Counted from the stretch's first letter, positions 42,072 to 50,751 are shown. The stretch: 64,000 bases of DNA from an uncultured Myxococcales bacterium (GCA_937949945.1 CALFEQ010000031.1:1-64000), one strand, 5' to 3'. Program-made: numbers and translations. Notes: generated by a model not told the origin, from the letters alone.

Positions 42072-43412
42072 TCACAGAGCGAACGGGAAGGTCTCCGGCA
42101 CCTCGCCGGCGATCCATTCCGCCGTGCGCTCGAGCGGCTCGACGGCGCGCGTCTCGTCGAAGTGGATGACGACGTCGAACTGCTCGGAGAGCAGCGCGTG
42201 GAAGTAGTGGCTGATGCGCTCCGTCTCGGGGCGGTAGATGACACCGATCGCGCGCTCGAGAGCGGGGCCGCGCATCACCTCCCGAACGGTCTCGTCCTCG
42301 CCGAGATCGAGCAGGAAGCGGCGAACACCGGTCTCGTGGAACGCCGCCTCCCAGCTCCCGGGGAGCGCCGGGCGAACGTGCTTTCGCTCGGCGATCCCGT
42401 CCCACGCGCTCGCGGCGGTGACGGTGCCGTGATGGGTGGTGAACCCGATCGAGACGACCTCGCGCCCGTACTTCTCGCGTACGAGCTGTCCGAGGTTCAG
42501 CTCTCCGCGCCGGAGCCCCATCTCGGTCGCGCGCGCATCCCCCAGATGCGAGTTGTGCGCCCAGACGGCGATCTTCGCGGGTCTTCCCTTCTGCCGCTCG
42601 ATGTGCCCGGCGACCGCCTCGAGCGTCTCGAACATGTGCTCGTCGCGCAGGTTCCACGACGAGACCTCCTCGAGGAACATCGCCCGGTAGTACGCCTCGG
42701 CGTTCTTCACCACGCGCGCGTTCTGCTCGGCGAAGAACTCCTCGTCGTCGCCGAGGGAGCGATTGCCGTGGGCACGCGACATCGCGCGCTGCTGCATCTC
42801 CACGAGCTGCGCGGTGACCTCCTCCTGGCACGATTTGCTCAACCCGAGCGTCGTCGCGAGCCCGTAGATCTGATCGCTCCTGAACTGATCGAAGCAGGCG
42901 TAGCGACGCCTCGCCTTCCGCGCGGCTTCGGGATCGGTCGCCTCGAGGTAGCGCAGCACGGCGTCGAGCGACGAGCGTAGGCTGTAGAGGTCGAGCCCGT
43001 AGAAGCCGGCCATGGCCGTCTCGTCGGGGAGCGCGTCGTTGCGCTCACGGAGCCAGTCGACGAACTCGAGGACGACCGCGTTGCGCCACATCCAGGTCGG
43101 GAAGCGCTTGAAGTCGTCGAGCGCCTCCGTGGCGAAGCGGTCGTCGCTCATCGCGCGGACGTAGCGATGGACCCGGTAGGCGTCCGGCCAGTCCGCCTCG
43201 ACGGCGACGGCGTCGAAGCCGAGCTCGTCGATGAGCCTCGACGTGATGCGGGCGCGCTCCTCGTAGAACTCGTGCGTGCCGTGCGAGGCCTCGCCGAGCA
43301 GCACGAAACGCGCCTCTCCGATGCGCTCGAGGAGCGGCGTGTAGTCCTGCTTCGCGCCGGTGAGCGGCTGACTCCGCTCCCGGGCGACCTCGACGATCGC
43401 TCGCTCGTGCAT
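42072..43412 (-). CDS. Erythromycin-esterase family protein
   Basis: A 446-residue protein. ATG 43412 is chosen because a GGAG site precedes it and because the alternative ATG at 43442 lies inside the -12 element of the promoter. Family motifs: LLGEASHGTHEFYEERARITSRLI, VEADWPDAYRVHRYVR, VWAHNSHLGDAR and IGFTTHHGTVTA, carrying the His and Glu residues of the EreA/EreB fold. Most members of this family outside pathogens are not macrolide esterases; this group is often found with universal stress proteins and phosphoribosyltransferase-like genes, and its substrate is unknown. Its 3' end is nine bases from that of the haemoglobin gene. Confidence 0.88.
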   Translation of the reverse strand: MHERAIVEVARERSQPLTGAKQDYTPLLERIGEARFVLLGEASHGTHEFYEERARITSRLIDELGFDAVAVEADWPDAYRVHRYVRAMSDDRFATEALDDFKRFPTWMWRNAVVLEFVDWLRERNDALPDETAMAGFYGLDLYSLRSSLDAVLRYLEATDPEAARKARRRYACFDQFRSDQIYGLATTLGLSKSCQEEVTAQLVEMQQRAMSRAHGNRSLGDDEEFFAEQNARVVKNAEAYYRAMFLEEVSSWNLRDEHMFETLEAVAGHIERQKGRPAKIAVWAHNSHLGDARATEMGLRRGELNLGQLVREKYGREVVSIGFTTHHGTVTAASAWDGIAERKHVRPALPGSWEAAFHETGVRRFLLDLGEDETVREVMRGPALERAIGVIYRPETERISHYFHALLSEQFDVVIHFDETRAVEPLERTAEWIAGEVPETFPFAL

Positions 43413-43438
43413 GGTCGACTCCGCCTCTGCATGGTGAG

Positions 43439-43453
43439 GCAATGCGGGTGCCC
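43439..43453 (-). promoter_or_regulatory. Sigma-54 promoter for the erythromycin-esterase-family gene
   Basis: On the minus strand GGGCAC-CCGCA-TTGC, one mismatch to TGGCAC-N5-TTGC, with exact GG-N10-GC spacing. The predicted start is about 16 bases before ATG 43412, leaving just enough room for the GGAG ribosome site. Confidence 0.68.
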
Positions 43454-43507
43454 GCTCGGAGCGGCGCGAAGAGGCCCCCGCGGGCGACGCGAGATGCGCG
43501 CGTGGCG

Positions 43508-43984
43508 TTACGGCACGTCGCGTTCGTGGCTGCGCGGGCCTTCCGGCGCGGCCGTCGGGACCGACTCGTACGCTCGCGCGACGTCCCTGCCCTCGAGCGC
43601 GTCGGCGAGCGCGCAGAGCGCGTCCGTCGTCGTGAACACGCCGACGATCGCGCCGCGCTCGAAGACGATGGCCGAGCCCACCTTCCGCTCCGCCATCGTG
43701 CGCGCGACCGCGTTGAGCGGCGTGTGCAGCGCGACGGAGTAGGGGTCCGGCGTCATCGCTTCCTCGACGGCGATCGCCTCGGGGTCTGCGGACTTCAGGG
43801 CGATCGCGCGGGCGATGTCGCGCTCGGACAGGATGCCGACGAGCTCGTTCCCGCGCATCACCGGCAGGTGCCGTATCCCGTACTCGTCCATGAGCTGTTT
43901 CGCTGCTGCGAGCGTGTCGTTCGGAGCGACGAACTGCGCTCCAGGCGTCATCACGTCACCGACCTCGGGCACGAATGGGCTCAT
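43508..43984 (-). CDS. CBS-domain-pair protein
   Basis: A 158-residue protein made of two CBS domains: VGDVMTPGAQFVAPNDTLAAA to GILSERDIARAIAL, and VEEAMTPDPYSVALHTPLNAV to VGVFTTTDALCALAD. The paired domains bind adenine nucleotides and usually sense energy charge. ATG 43984 follows GGAGA. A disordered tail of about 25 residues ends the protein. It has its own -24/-12 promoter, like the divergently placed stress genes. Confidence 0.88.
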   Translation of the reverse strand: MSPFVPEVGDVMTPGAQFVAPNDTLAAAKQLMDEYGIRHLPVMRGNELVGILSERDIARAIALKSADPEAIAVEEAMTPDPYSVALHTPLNAVARTMAERKVGSAIVFERGAIVGVFTTTDALCALADALEGRDVARAYESVPTAAPEGPRSHERDVP

Positions 43985-44030
43985 GACGTCTCCGTTCCTC
44001 TCGATCCTCGGCGGACCTCGTGGAGACGAA

Positions 44031-44045
44031 GCAATCGCGGTGCCG
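44031..44045 (-). promoter_or_regulatory. Sigma-54 promoter for the CBS-domain gene
   Basis: On the minus strand CGGCAC-CGCGA-TTGC, a single mismatch to TGGCAC-N5-TTGC and exact GG-N10-GC spacing. The predicted start is about 35 bases before ATG 43984. Confidence 0.7.
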
Positions 44046-44068
44046 CCGGCGCTCGGCCTCGAGAACGA

Positions 44069-44098
44069 AAGGAGCGCTCGGCAGACCGAGCGCTCCTT
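44069..44098 (-). terminator. Strong intrinsic terminator of the secreted-protein gene at 44128
   Basis: A 13-bp perfect stem (AAGGAGCGCTCGG/CCGAGCGCTCCTT) with a four-base loop, 30 bases past the stop codon. On the minus strand it is followed by TCGTTCTC, moderately U-rich. It would insulate the CBS promoter from upstream transcription. Confidence 0.75.
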
Positions 44099-44127
44099 CC
44101 CCCTGGAGCCTTCTCCTGGAGCCTCCC

Positions 44128-45840
44128 TCAGCGGCACATGGCGACCCGACCGCGCGGGGTGATGGTGTCCTCCGAGACGCCGCGCTGCGAGCACGACTCG
44201 TCCTCGCTCCAGTCCTTCCACTCCGCCGCACGGCCGAGCGAGGCGGCGTGCGCCTTCCACACGTCGTAGCGGCCGCCGGAAGAGGCGCGGAACACCGTCG
44301 GCTGCTTGCAGACGCCGGCGGCGTCGTTCGCGCGCATCTCCTTCTCGGCGTAGTCGAGGACGATCCGAGCCATCGCGGGCGTGGTCGAGTTCCAGCAGCA
44401 GGTCTTCGAGCGGCTGTACTCGAGCTCGGCGAACACGTAGTCCTCGAGCGTCCGGTACTCGGCGTCGACCTCCGCGCGGGACATGCCGAACGACCGCTCC
44501 ATCACCTCGTACAGATCCTCGAACGCCTCCTCGCGCTTCGTGCGCGCAGCGCAGCTCGCCGGCCGCTCGCGGAGGGTGGCGCGAGCCGCCTCGATCGTCG
44601 CGAGCGCAGCGTCGCGCGCGGCCTCCGGCGTGTCCTCCGCGAGCAGCTCACGGAAGCGCTCCGGACGCGAAGCGATCGCCTCGATGTCGTGGTCCTCGAT
44701 GTACACGGCACGCGACGAGTGGGGCACGATCGCGTTCCAGCGCGAGCCTTCGAGGACGGGCGTACGCCAGCGCCGGATCCCGCCGCCGAGCTTCGCGTAC
44801 GGCGTGCCGTCGCTCGCGGTGCCGCGGCCGCCGGTGTACTCGTCCTTGAAGTAGTTGGCGCTCTGCGCCTCGTCCTCCCAGAGCGGCTGCCGGCGAGGCA
44901 TCGACCCGCTGGCGACGGTCACGCGCATCTTGCCCGCCGGCGTGTGCAGGACGGACATCACGGGGAGCGTGTGGCCGATGCCGTTCTTCTGCCAGCGCTC
45001 GACGAGCACGTCGCCGGGCGCCGTCGCCTCCGGCTGGATGTGGAAGAGGTTCGCGCCGTCCGCGAGGTGCGCGCTGCCGAAGTTCGTGTCGAGGAGCAGC
45101 ATGAGGTAAGCGGCGCGCTTGTTGAGGAACAGCTCGTCGAGGTACGCGCCCGCGCCCTCGCCGTCCTTCAGCGGTCGCTCGCCGTTCACGAGGACGCCGG
45201 CCGCGTCGTCGTCCGAGCCGACGTGACGACGGCGGAGCGTGGGGTCGCTCGGCCACGGATCGCCTTCGCGCCAAGTCGACTCGTAGTCCTTGTACTGGGA
45301 CTTGAACCGCGGAAAGCCCGAGACGGGATCGCCGTTCTTGTCGACGACGCCGAAGTGACCGAAGTAGACCGTCCGGCCGTTGGACCACCCGGTCATGTAG
45401 AAGGGCAGGTGGTACCAGGACGCGAACGTCATGCGCAGCCAGACCGCGACGTCCGCGCATTCGAGAACGGGCCCGTCGATCGTGCGGCCGTAGGGCGTCT
45501 TGATGCGGATCGTCTTGCCGTAGCGGACGCCGTCGACCTTCTCGAACGACGCGATCCACCGCTGGTACTTCTCCTCCCACGTGAGGCCGCTGTCCTCGCC
45601 CCACGCGATGCCCGCCTTCCGCGCCGCCGGCGTGTTCGTGTCGGCCCAGCGGTTCTCGACGGTCCAGACCTCCGCGTTGGTCGCCTTCTTCAGCGGTCCG
45701 GAGATGACCTCGCGGACCTCGTCACGCGACGTCTCGACCTCGCCGCTGACGTCCTCTCCCTCGTCCAGCGGAGCGCATGCCACGCTCGTCGTCGCGATCA
45801 CGGTTGCCAGCAGCGTCGTCAGGAAGGCTTTGCGGTACAT
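44128..45840 (-). CDS. Secreted lipoprotein, possibly cysteine-peptidase/NlpC-like
   Basis: A 570-residue protein from ATG 45840, with GGGAG upstream. The signal ends TTSVAC (lipobox-like). I do not recognise the family. Visible elements: Cys in LECADVAVWLRMTF at the start of a helix, and GDVLVERWQKNGIGHTLPVMSV with a His, about 170 residues later. This Cys-helix/GDVL...GH pattern is that of papain/NlpC-like hydrolases. Further cysteines (CCWNSTTP, ESCSQRG) lie in the C-terminal third. Role as an envelope amidase or peptidase is inference only. Confidence 0.6.
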   Translation of the reverse strand: MYRKAFLTTLLATVIATTSVACAPLDEGEDVSGEVETSRDEVREVISGPLKKATNAEVWTVENRWADTNTPAARKAGIAWGEDSGLTWEEKYQRWIASFEKVDGVRYGKTIRIKTPYGRTIDGPVLECADVAVWLRMTFASWYHLPFYMTGWSNGRTVYFGHFGVVDKNGDPVSGFPRFKSQYKDYESTWREGDPWPSDPTLRRRHVGSDDDAAGVLVNGERPLKDGEGAGAYLDELFLNKRAAYLMLLLDTNFGSAHLADGANLFHIQPEATAPGDVLVERWQKNGIGHTLPVMSVLHTPAGKMRVTVASGSMPRRQPLWEDEAQSANYFKDEYTGGRGTASDGTPYAKLGGGIRRWRTPVLEGSRWNAIVPHSSRAVYIEDHDIEAIASRPERFRELLAEDTPEAARDAALATIEAARATLRERPASCAARTKREEAFEDLYEVMERSFGMSRAEVDAEYRTLEDYVFAELEYSRSKTCCWNSTTPAMARIVLDYAEKEMRANDAAGVCKQPTVFRASSGGRYDVWKAHAASLGRAAEWKDWSEDESCSQRGVSEDTITPRGRVAMCR

Positions 45841-45908
45841 GTGGCTACTCCCGCCCACATGTAGGTGCAGTTACGATGCCGCTGATGAATTCCGTCAGTG
45901 ATGGAATT
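45836..45908. promoter_or_regulatory. Dyad-rich promoter region of the secreted-protein gene
   Basis: Three elements. TACATGTGG (45836-45844) and CCACATGTA (45855-45863) form a perfect 9-bp inverted repeat covering the start codon and ribosome site. On the minus strand CGGCAT-CGTAA-CTGC (45881-45867) is a fair -24/-12 promoter with GG-N10-GC spacing. AATTCC (45888-45893) and GGAATT (45903-45908) form a second dyad just upstream. They may be repressor or activator sites; the region is AT-richer than its surroundings. Confidence 0.5.
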
Positions 45909-46062
45909 GCCGAACGAACATTCGCGCAGTTAGCGTCGATCGAGCGATCACTGGATCGGCGCTGACCGGATCGTCGGGGTGGATCACGGGCGATCGACGG
46001 AGGGCGATGGCGCCGGTCGGCGGCGCTCCGCGGCTACGCGCACGCGCCCTGTCGCGACCCGT

Positions 46063-46530
46063 TCAGGGGTAGCAGCTCCAGACCGGGCCGGCGTCGCTCG
46101 GAGGCGGAGGAGGCGGCGGCACGGCGGCGTCCGCGCTCGCGTCGGGATCGCTCCCGCCGTCGTCCGGCGGGGGCGGAGGCGACACGGTCCCGCCCGCGAC
46201 GCATCGGCAGACGGCCTCGAGCTCGCAGTCGCCCTGATCGTTGCGGTCTCCGACGTAGTTGATCGTGCAGCCGACCGGGTAGCGCGTGTCGCGCGGAAGC
46301 CGGGACAGCCAGCGTGAGTCGCCGTCGTCCGTGTTGCAGCCCGGCACGTCGTCCGCGACCGGCTGGCAGAAGATGAACGGCCCTCTGTCGCAAGGCGGGA
46401 GCGCCGCGTCGGGCGCGGGGGTCGTTTCCTGCGTCGCGCAGCCGGTGCCCACGCCCGCCGTCGCGAGCACGACCGTGATCGCGATCGCCGTGCCGGCGAC
46501 GAGCCCGAGGAGAGGAGCCGATCGAGACAT
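46063..46530 (-). CDS. Lipoprotein with Cys-rich and Pro-rich segments
   Basis: A 155-residue lipoprotein (hydrophobic core, then GVGTGC). The mature domain has seven to eight cysteines (PPCDRGPFIFCQP, GCNTDDGD, VGCTINYVG, CELEAVCRC) and a Pro/Asp linker with DGGSDPDASADAA. Function unknown. It fits the series of small surface lipoproteins in the window. Confidence 0.55.
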   Translation of the reverse strand: MSRSAPLLGLVAGTAIAITVVLATAGVGTGCATQETTPAPDAALPPCDRGPFIFCQPVADDVPGCNTDDGDSRWLSRLPRDTRYPVGCTINYVGDRNDQGDCELEAVCRCVAGGTVSPPPPPDDGGSDPDASADAAVPPPPPPPSDAGPVWSCYP

Positions 46531-46586
46531 GCGCGGCCCCGTACGTTACCCGGCCCTCGCCTCGTGTCGACGGCGTTTTTCCGTCG

Positions 46587-47240
46587 TCAGGCGCTGCGGG
46601 CGGCGCGCAGCTTCCCGATGGCCTCCGGCAGGCCCATCGGCGTCGCGCGGAGCTTGACGTAGAGGTGATCGCGGTCGGTCTCGATCGCGCGCACGCCGAG
46701 CACGGGCGAGATCACGGAGAGCACGCGTCGGATGCGGTGATCGTTCGCGAGCTTCGGGAGCTTCATCAAGTCGACGACGACGCGATCGCCGTCCGCCTCC
46801 ACGATGGCCGCAGGCCGCTTCGGGATGAACTTGACGAGGTTGCCCGGCTTCGACAGGTCGAGCGCGCCCGACTTGATCAAGGTCGCCACCGGCGAGTCGC
46901 TGTCGCCGACGAGCGCCAGCTTCACGTCGCGCAGGCGGACTCCGACGCGCAAGGACTCGCCCGTGATCGTGACCTCGTCGACCTTGATCGCCGCCGACGC
47001 GCGGACGGGCGTGCCCATCGCGTCGACGACGGCGCTCAATCGGAGCGCGGGCGGAGCGCTGGAGATCTCGACGTCTTTCGGTGCCTTGGCTCCTTTGATC
47101 TGGCCGGCGAACCAGCGGAGCGTGGCGATGGGAACGCCGAAACGGAGGCCTGTCGCGTTCACCGCGGCGCGGACGACCTCGTCAGGATTCCTCCTGACGT
47201 AACCGACTGCCGCCTGAAGCATGGCGCGCGGGTTGAACAT
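46587..47240 (-). CDS. Conserved-looking protein of unknown function
   Basis: A 217-residue protein from ATG 47240. It starts with an amphipathic helical region (MFNPRAMLQAAVGYVRRN) and continues as a beta-rich domain with alternating hydrophobic strands (VDEVTITGESLRVGVRLRDVKLALV, DRDHLYVKLRA). This is suggestive of a lipid- or membrane-associated barrel such as the DUF2993/LmeA class, but the match is too weak to name. No signal peptide. Confidence 0.5.
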   Translation of the reverse strand: MFNPRAMLQAAVGYVRRNPDEVVRAAVNATGLRFGVPIATLRWFAGQIKGAKAPKDVEISSAPPALRLSAVVDAMGTPVRASAAIKVDEVTITGESLRVGVRLRDVKLALVGDSDSPVATLIKSGALDLSKPGNLVKFIPKRPAAIVEADGDRVVVDLMKLPKLANDHRIRRVLSVISPVLGVRAIETDRDHLYVKLRATPMGLPEAIGKLRAARSA

Positions 47241-47395
47241 GGGTGAAGGCCAGCCTATCACGCCGGCATCTACCGGAGCGCAACCGCGCGATTTCATGAC
47301 GCACGGCTACGCGTCCATGACGCGTAGCGACGTGGCCTTCCAGCGCCGTTCTCCCCGGCGTACGGGCCTCGGCCACACCCCGAGGCGAGAATCGG

Positions 47396-47468
<73 letters not shown>

Positions 47469-47590
47469 AATCCAGGTACGGGGCGCGGACTCTACGCGCA
47501 GCGCGCGAGAAGTCAAGCGCGGGCGACGTGGATCGTGCGGAAACCCGGCGAGGCGGGCCCGGAGGCCGCCCTCGGAGCGCCGGACGGGCG

Positions 47591-48262
47591 CTAGGCGTAG
47601 CCGGCGACCAGCGCCTGCGCCAGGAGCCCCCAGCCGTCGATCGCGACGAAGAGCAGCAGCTTGAACGGCAGGCTCACCTGCGTCGGGTTGAGCATCTGCA
47701 TGCCGAGCGCGAGGAGCACGTTCGCGACCACGAGATCGATGATGAGGAACGGCAGGTAGATGAGGAACCCGACGGCGAACGCCTCGGTGAGCTCCGTGAC
47801 GACGAACGCCGGGACGAGGACGGACAGATCGTCCGGCTTCACGTTCTGTCGCTCGGCCTCGGGGCGCGCGTTCCGGGCGACGGCGTAGAAGCGTCCTCGT
47901 TCCTTCGCCGACGCGTTCTTCTTCAAGAACTCGCGCATCGGCTCGGCGACGGCCTCGATCCCCTTCTCGACGAGCTCCGTCGTGTCGCGCCTCCCGCCCG
48001 TCGCGAGCGGCGCGGCCTTGTCGAAGATGCGCTGCCCGACCGGCGCCATCGCGATCAGCGTCAGCGCCGTCGCCAGCGCCATGACGACCGTGTTCGACGG
48101 CACGGATTGGGCGCCGATCGCGCTCTTCACGATCTGGAGCACCGTCGAGATCTTCACGAACGCCGTCACGCCCATGAACACGAACGGCAGCAGCGAGACG
48201 AGCGCGAGCGCGACGACGAGGGCGATCGGCTTGCCCAAGAAATCGTCGACCGCGAGCGTCAT
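47591..48262 (-). CDS. Type III secretion export-gate protein SctR (FliP family)
   Basis: A 223-residue membrane protein. The core LLPFVFMGVTAFVKISTVLQIVKSAIGAQ...PSN and TLIAMAPVGQRIF match SctR/FliP, as does the second half FLIYLPFLIIDLVVANVLLALGMQMLNPTQVSLPFKLLLFVAIDGW. No signal peptide, as in SctR rather than flagellar FliP. SctR forms the core of the helical export gate with SctS and SctT. Only the FliO-like gene lies beside it, with a four-base overlap; other gate genes are not in this window. Confidence 0.88.
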   Translation of the reverse strand: MTLAVDDFLGKPIALVVALALVSLLPFVFMGVTAFVKISTVLQIVKSAIGAQSVPSNTVVMALATALTLIAMAPVGQRIFDKAAPLATGGRRDTTELVEKGIEAVAEPMREFLKKNASAKERGRFYAVARNARPEAERQNVKPDDLSVLVPAFVVTELTEAFAVGFLIYLPFLIIDLVVANVLLALGMQMLNPTQVSLPFKLLLFVAIDGWGLLAQALVAGYA

Positions 48263-48642
48263 CCGCGCTCCCTCTCGTCACGCGCTTCGTCCCGTGCTCG
48301 ATCGCTCCTCTCGCGCCTGAGCACGCGCGCGAACACGTCCGCGAACGACATGGTCGCCTGGGGCGCTTCGCCGGGGATCTCGCTCGCCGCGATCTCACCG
48401 AGCTTCGTGAACCCGGCCTCCGATGCGCCGACGACGATGACCTGATCGGCCACCTTCACGAGGTAGATCGATCGCCGCGCCTCGAGCGGCAACAGGCCGA
48501 CGAGCTCGATCGGGCCGCGCGGCCGTCCGATGCCGAGGCGCCGCGCGCCGTAGAGGACGACGAACGCGATCGCGCACACCGCGAGCAGCGTCACCAACGT
48601 CTGTACGATGTACGACGCGTAGGGCCCCACGCCGCGGACCAT
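48259..48642 (-). CDS. FliO-like export apparatus chaperone
   Basis: About 127 residues from ATG 48642 (a TTG at 48666 is possible). One N-terminal membrane helix (IVQTLVTLLAVCAIAFVVLY), then a small beta domain with LVGLLPLEARRSIYLVKVADQVIVVGAS matching the FliO pattern, and a basic disordered tail. FliO assists FliP complex assembly in flagella. Its stop overlaps the sctR start by four bases, so the pair is coupled. Confidence 0.75.
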   Translation of the reverse strand: MVRGVGPYASYIVQTLVTLLAVCAIAFVVLYGARRLGIGRPRGPIELVGLLPLEARRSIYLVKVADQVIVVGASEAGFTKLGEIAASEIPGEAPQATMSFADVFARVLRRERSDRARDEARDERERG

Positions 48643-48884
48643 CGACGAGCGCGCCGCCGGGGTCAACCCTCAGGGCACGCCCGCACCAGGAGAAGAGTCG
48701 ATTTCGCCAAAAGGGTTCGTTGCCGGAGACGAGGCGGCAGCGCGACTCCGATGCTCTACCGCAAGGTCAGAACACCGCCGTCCGCGGGCGAGCGCCGCCG
48801 TGCCGCTTCGCTCGCGGCATCGGCCGAGCTCGCACGACGGCAGTTGACGCACCCCGACGAGGGCCGGTAAATCGCGCCTTCACC

Positions 48885-50120
48885 TTGGCGCTCGTCGTTC
48901 AGAAGTTCGGCGGTACCTCCGTCGGATCCGTGGAGCGGATCCGAAACGTGGCGAGGCGCGCGATCCAGACCCAGAAGGAGGGCAACGACGTCGTCGTCAT
49001 CGTCAGCGCGATGAGCGGCGAGACGAACCGCCTCCTCAAGCTCGCCCACGAGGTGCACCCGGTCCCGGACGCGCGCGAGATGGACGTCATCGCCGCCACC
49101 GGCGAGCAGGTGTCCTCCGCGCTCCTCTCGCTCGCCATCCAGGCGGAGGGCGCCAAGGCCCGGTCGCTGCTCGGCCACCAGGTGAAGATCCTCACCGACG
49201 GCGCCTACACGAAGGCGCGCATCAAGACGGTCGAGGGCTCCAAGATCTTCGAGACCCTCGAGAAGGGGCAGATCGCCGTCGTCGCCGGGTTCCAGGGCGT
49301 CAACGAGCATGGAGACATCACGACGCTCGGCCGAGGCGGCTCGGACACCACGGCCGTCGCGGTCGCCGCGGCGATCGGCGCGAACGTCTGCGAGATCTAC
49401 ACGGACGTCGACGGTGTCTACACGACGGACCCCAACGTCTGCCCGTCCGCGAAGAAGATCCCGAAGATCTCCTACGAGGAGATGCTCGAGCTCGCCTCGC
49501 TCGGCGCCAAGGTGCTGCAGATCCGCAGCGTGGAGATTGCGATGAAGTACGGCGTTCCCGTCCACGTCCGAAGCTCGTTCAGCGATGCGCCCGGCACCTG
49601 GGTGACCGGAGAGGACAAGTCGCTCGAGGACGTGGTCGTCGCGGGCGTCGCCTACGACAAGAACGAAGCGCGCGTGAACGTCATCGGGCTCGAGGACAAG
49701 CCCGGCGTCGTCGCGGAGCTCTTCGGGGCGATGGCGGAGAAGAACATCTCCGTCGACATGATCATCCAGAACGCCACGACCGGCGCCTCCGATCGCGCCG
49801 ACGTGACGTTCACGCTCGCCACCACGGACCTCGTCCGCGCGAAGCCCTTCATCGAGGAGGTCGCCAAGCGGCTCGGGGCGCAGGAGGTCCGCTACGACGA
49901 AGACGTCGTGAAGGTCTCGATCGTCGGCCTCGGCATGCGCTCGCACGCCGGTATCGCCGCCCGCATGTTCAAGATCCTCGCCGCCGAGGGGATCAACATC
50001 CAGGCGATCTCGACGAGCGAGATCAAGGTGAGCTGCCTCGTGCACAAGAAGTACACGGAGCTCGCCGTCCGCGCGCTGCACGACGGCTTCGGCCTCGACA
50101 AGGATCGCGGGACCAAGTAG
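48885..50120 (+). CDS. lysC: Aspartate kinase
   Basis: A 411-residue aspartokinase. The TTG at 48885 gives MALVVQKFGGTSVGSVERI, the expected start; no ribosome site is visible before it, so the start is provisional. Catalytic motifs KFGGTSV, IVSAMSGETNRLL, GRGGSDTTAVAVAAAIGA and EIYTDVDGVYTTDP are intact. Two C-terminal ACT domains (VNVIGLEDKPGVVAELF and VSIVGLGMRSHAGIAARMF) mediate feedback control, typically by lysine and/or threonine. First step of the aspartate pathway. It stands alone, without asd or dap genes. Confidence 0.95.
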   Translation: MALVVQKFGGTSVGSVERIRNVARRAIQTQKEGNDVVVIVSAMSGETNRLLKLAHEVHPVPDAREMDVIAATGEQVSSALLSLAIQAEGAKARSLLGHQVKILTDGAYTKARIKTVEGSKIFETLEKGQIAVVAGFQGVNEHGDITTLGRGGSDTTAVAVAAAIGANVCEIYTDVDGVYTTDPNVCPSAKKIPKISYEEMLELASLGAKVLQIRSVEIAMKYGVPVHVRSSFSDAPGTWVTGEDKSLEDVVVAGVAYDKNEARVNVIGLEDKPGVVAELFGAMAEKNISVDMIIQNATTGASDRADVTFTLATTDLVRAKPFIEEVAKRLGAQEVRYDEDVVKVSIVGLGMRSHAGIAARMFKILAAEGINIQAISTSEIKVSCLVHKKYTELAVRALHDGFGLDKDRGTK

Positions 50121-50157
50121 CCGACCGCGCCACGGTCGCGCGATCGCGCGCGCCCGC

Positions 50158-50751
50158 TCAGTAGCCCCACATGTACTCGAACCGCAGAACGAAGGTCGAG
50201 TACGACGGGTACGTCTCGATCTTGCTCAGCATGAAGTGCTGCCTCGCGCCGACGCCGACCGCGAAGCTGCGCGAGAGCTGGTAGTCGATGCCGGCGGTGA
50301 GCGCGAGGCCGGGCAAGAACAGCTGCTCCGGGAGGGTGCCGCCCGAGAGCCGGTACACGCCGCCCATCACGCCGATGTACGGGACCCATCGGAGGATGTC
50401 GATCACGTAGCTCGCTCCGACGGAGCCGCTGTCGACGGCGGTCGGACGGTTGCGCGGCGTCTCCGCGGACTCGATCTTCTCCTCGCGGGCCACGATCGCC
50501 GAGGTGCCCTCGACGACGAGGTTCCACTGATCCGTCAGGCCGTACGTGTAGTGGATCGCGCCGCCGCCGCCGACGCTCACCGTCGACTTGTCCTTGATCG
50601 AGAGCATCGCGAGCTGAGGCGCCAAGCCGACGTGGTGCTGGCGCTCGATCGCGCTCGCCGACGACGGGGCGAGCGCGGTCAGCGCAGCCGCGGATACGGC
50701 CAGCGCCGCCGAACGAGAGCGACGATTGAGGCGAAGGCGTCCGGAGAACAC
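50158..50751 (-). CDS. Outer-membrane beta-barrel protein
   Basis: A 197-residue exported protein: twin-Arg-rich start and hydrophobic core cut after SSASA. The mature part alternates aromatic-bounded strands (GAIHYTYGLTDQWNLVVEGTSAI, SVGASYVIDILRWVPYIGVMGGVY, FVLRFEYMWGY) and ends in an aromatic residue, as outer-membrane barrels do. About eight strands are likely. Role unknown. Confidence 0.65.
   Translation of the reverse strand: MFSGRLRLNRRSRSAALAVSAAALTALAPSSASAIERQHHVGLAPQLAMLSIKDKSTVSVGGGGAIHYTYGLTDQWNLVVEGTSAIVAREEKIESAETPRNRPTAVDSGSVGASYVIDILRWVPYIGVMGGVYRLSGGTLPEQLFLPGLALTAGIDYQLSRSFAVGVGARQHFMLSKIETYPSYSTFVLRFEYMWGY

Noticed and set aside
42072..43412. Macrolide-resistance gene
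   Set aside because: Family membership is clear, but most members in non-pathogens have unknown substrates, and the context is stress, not resistance.
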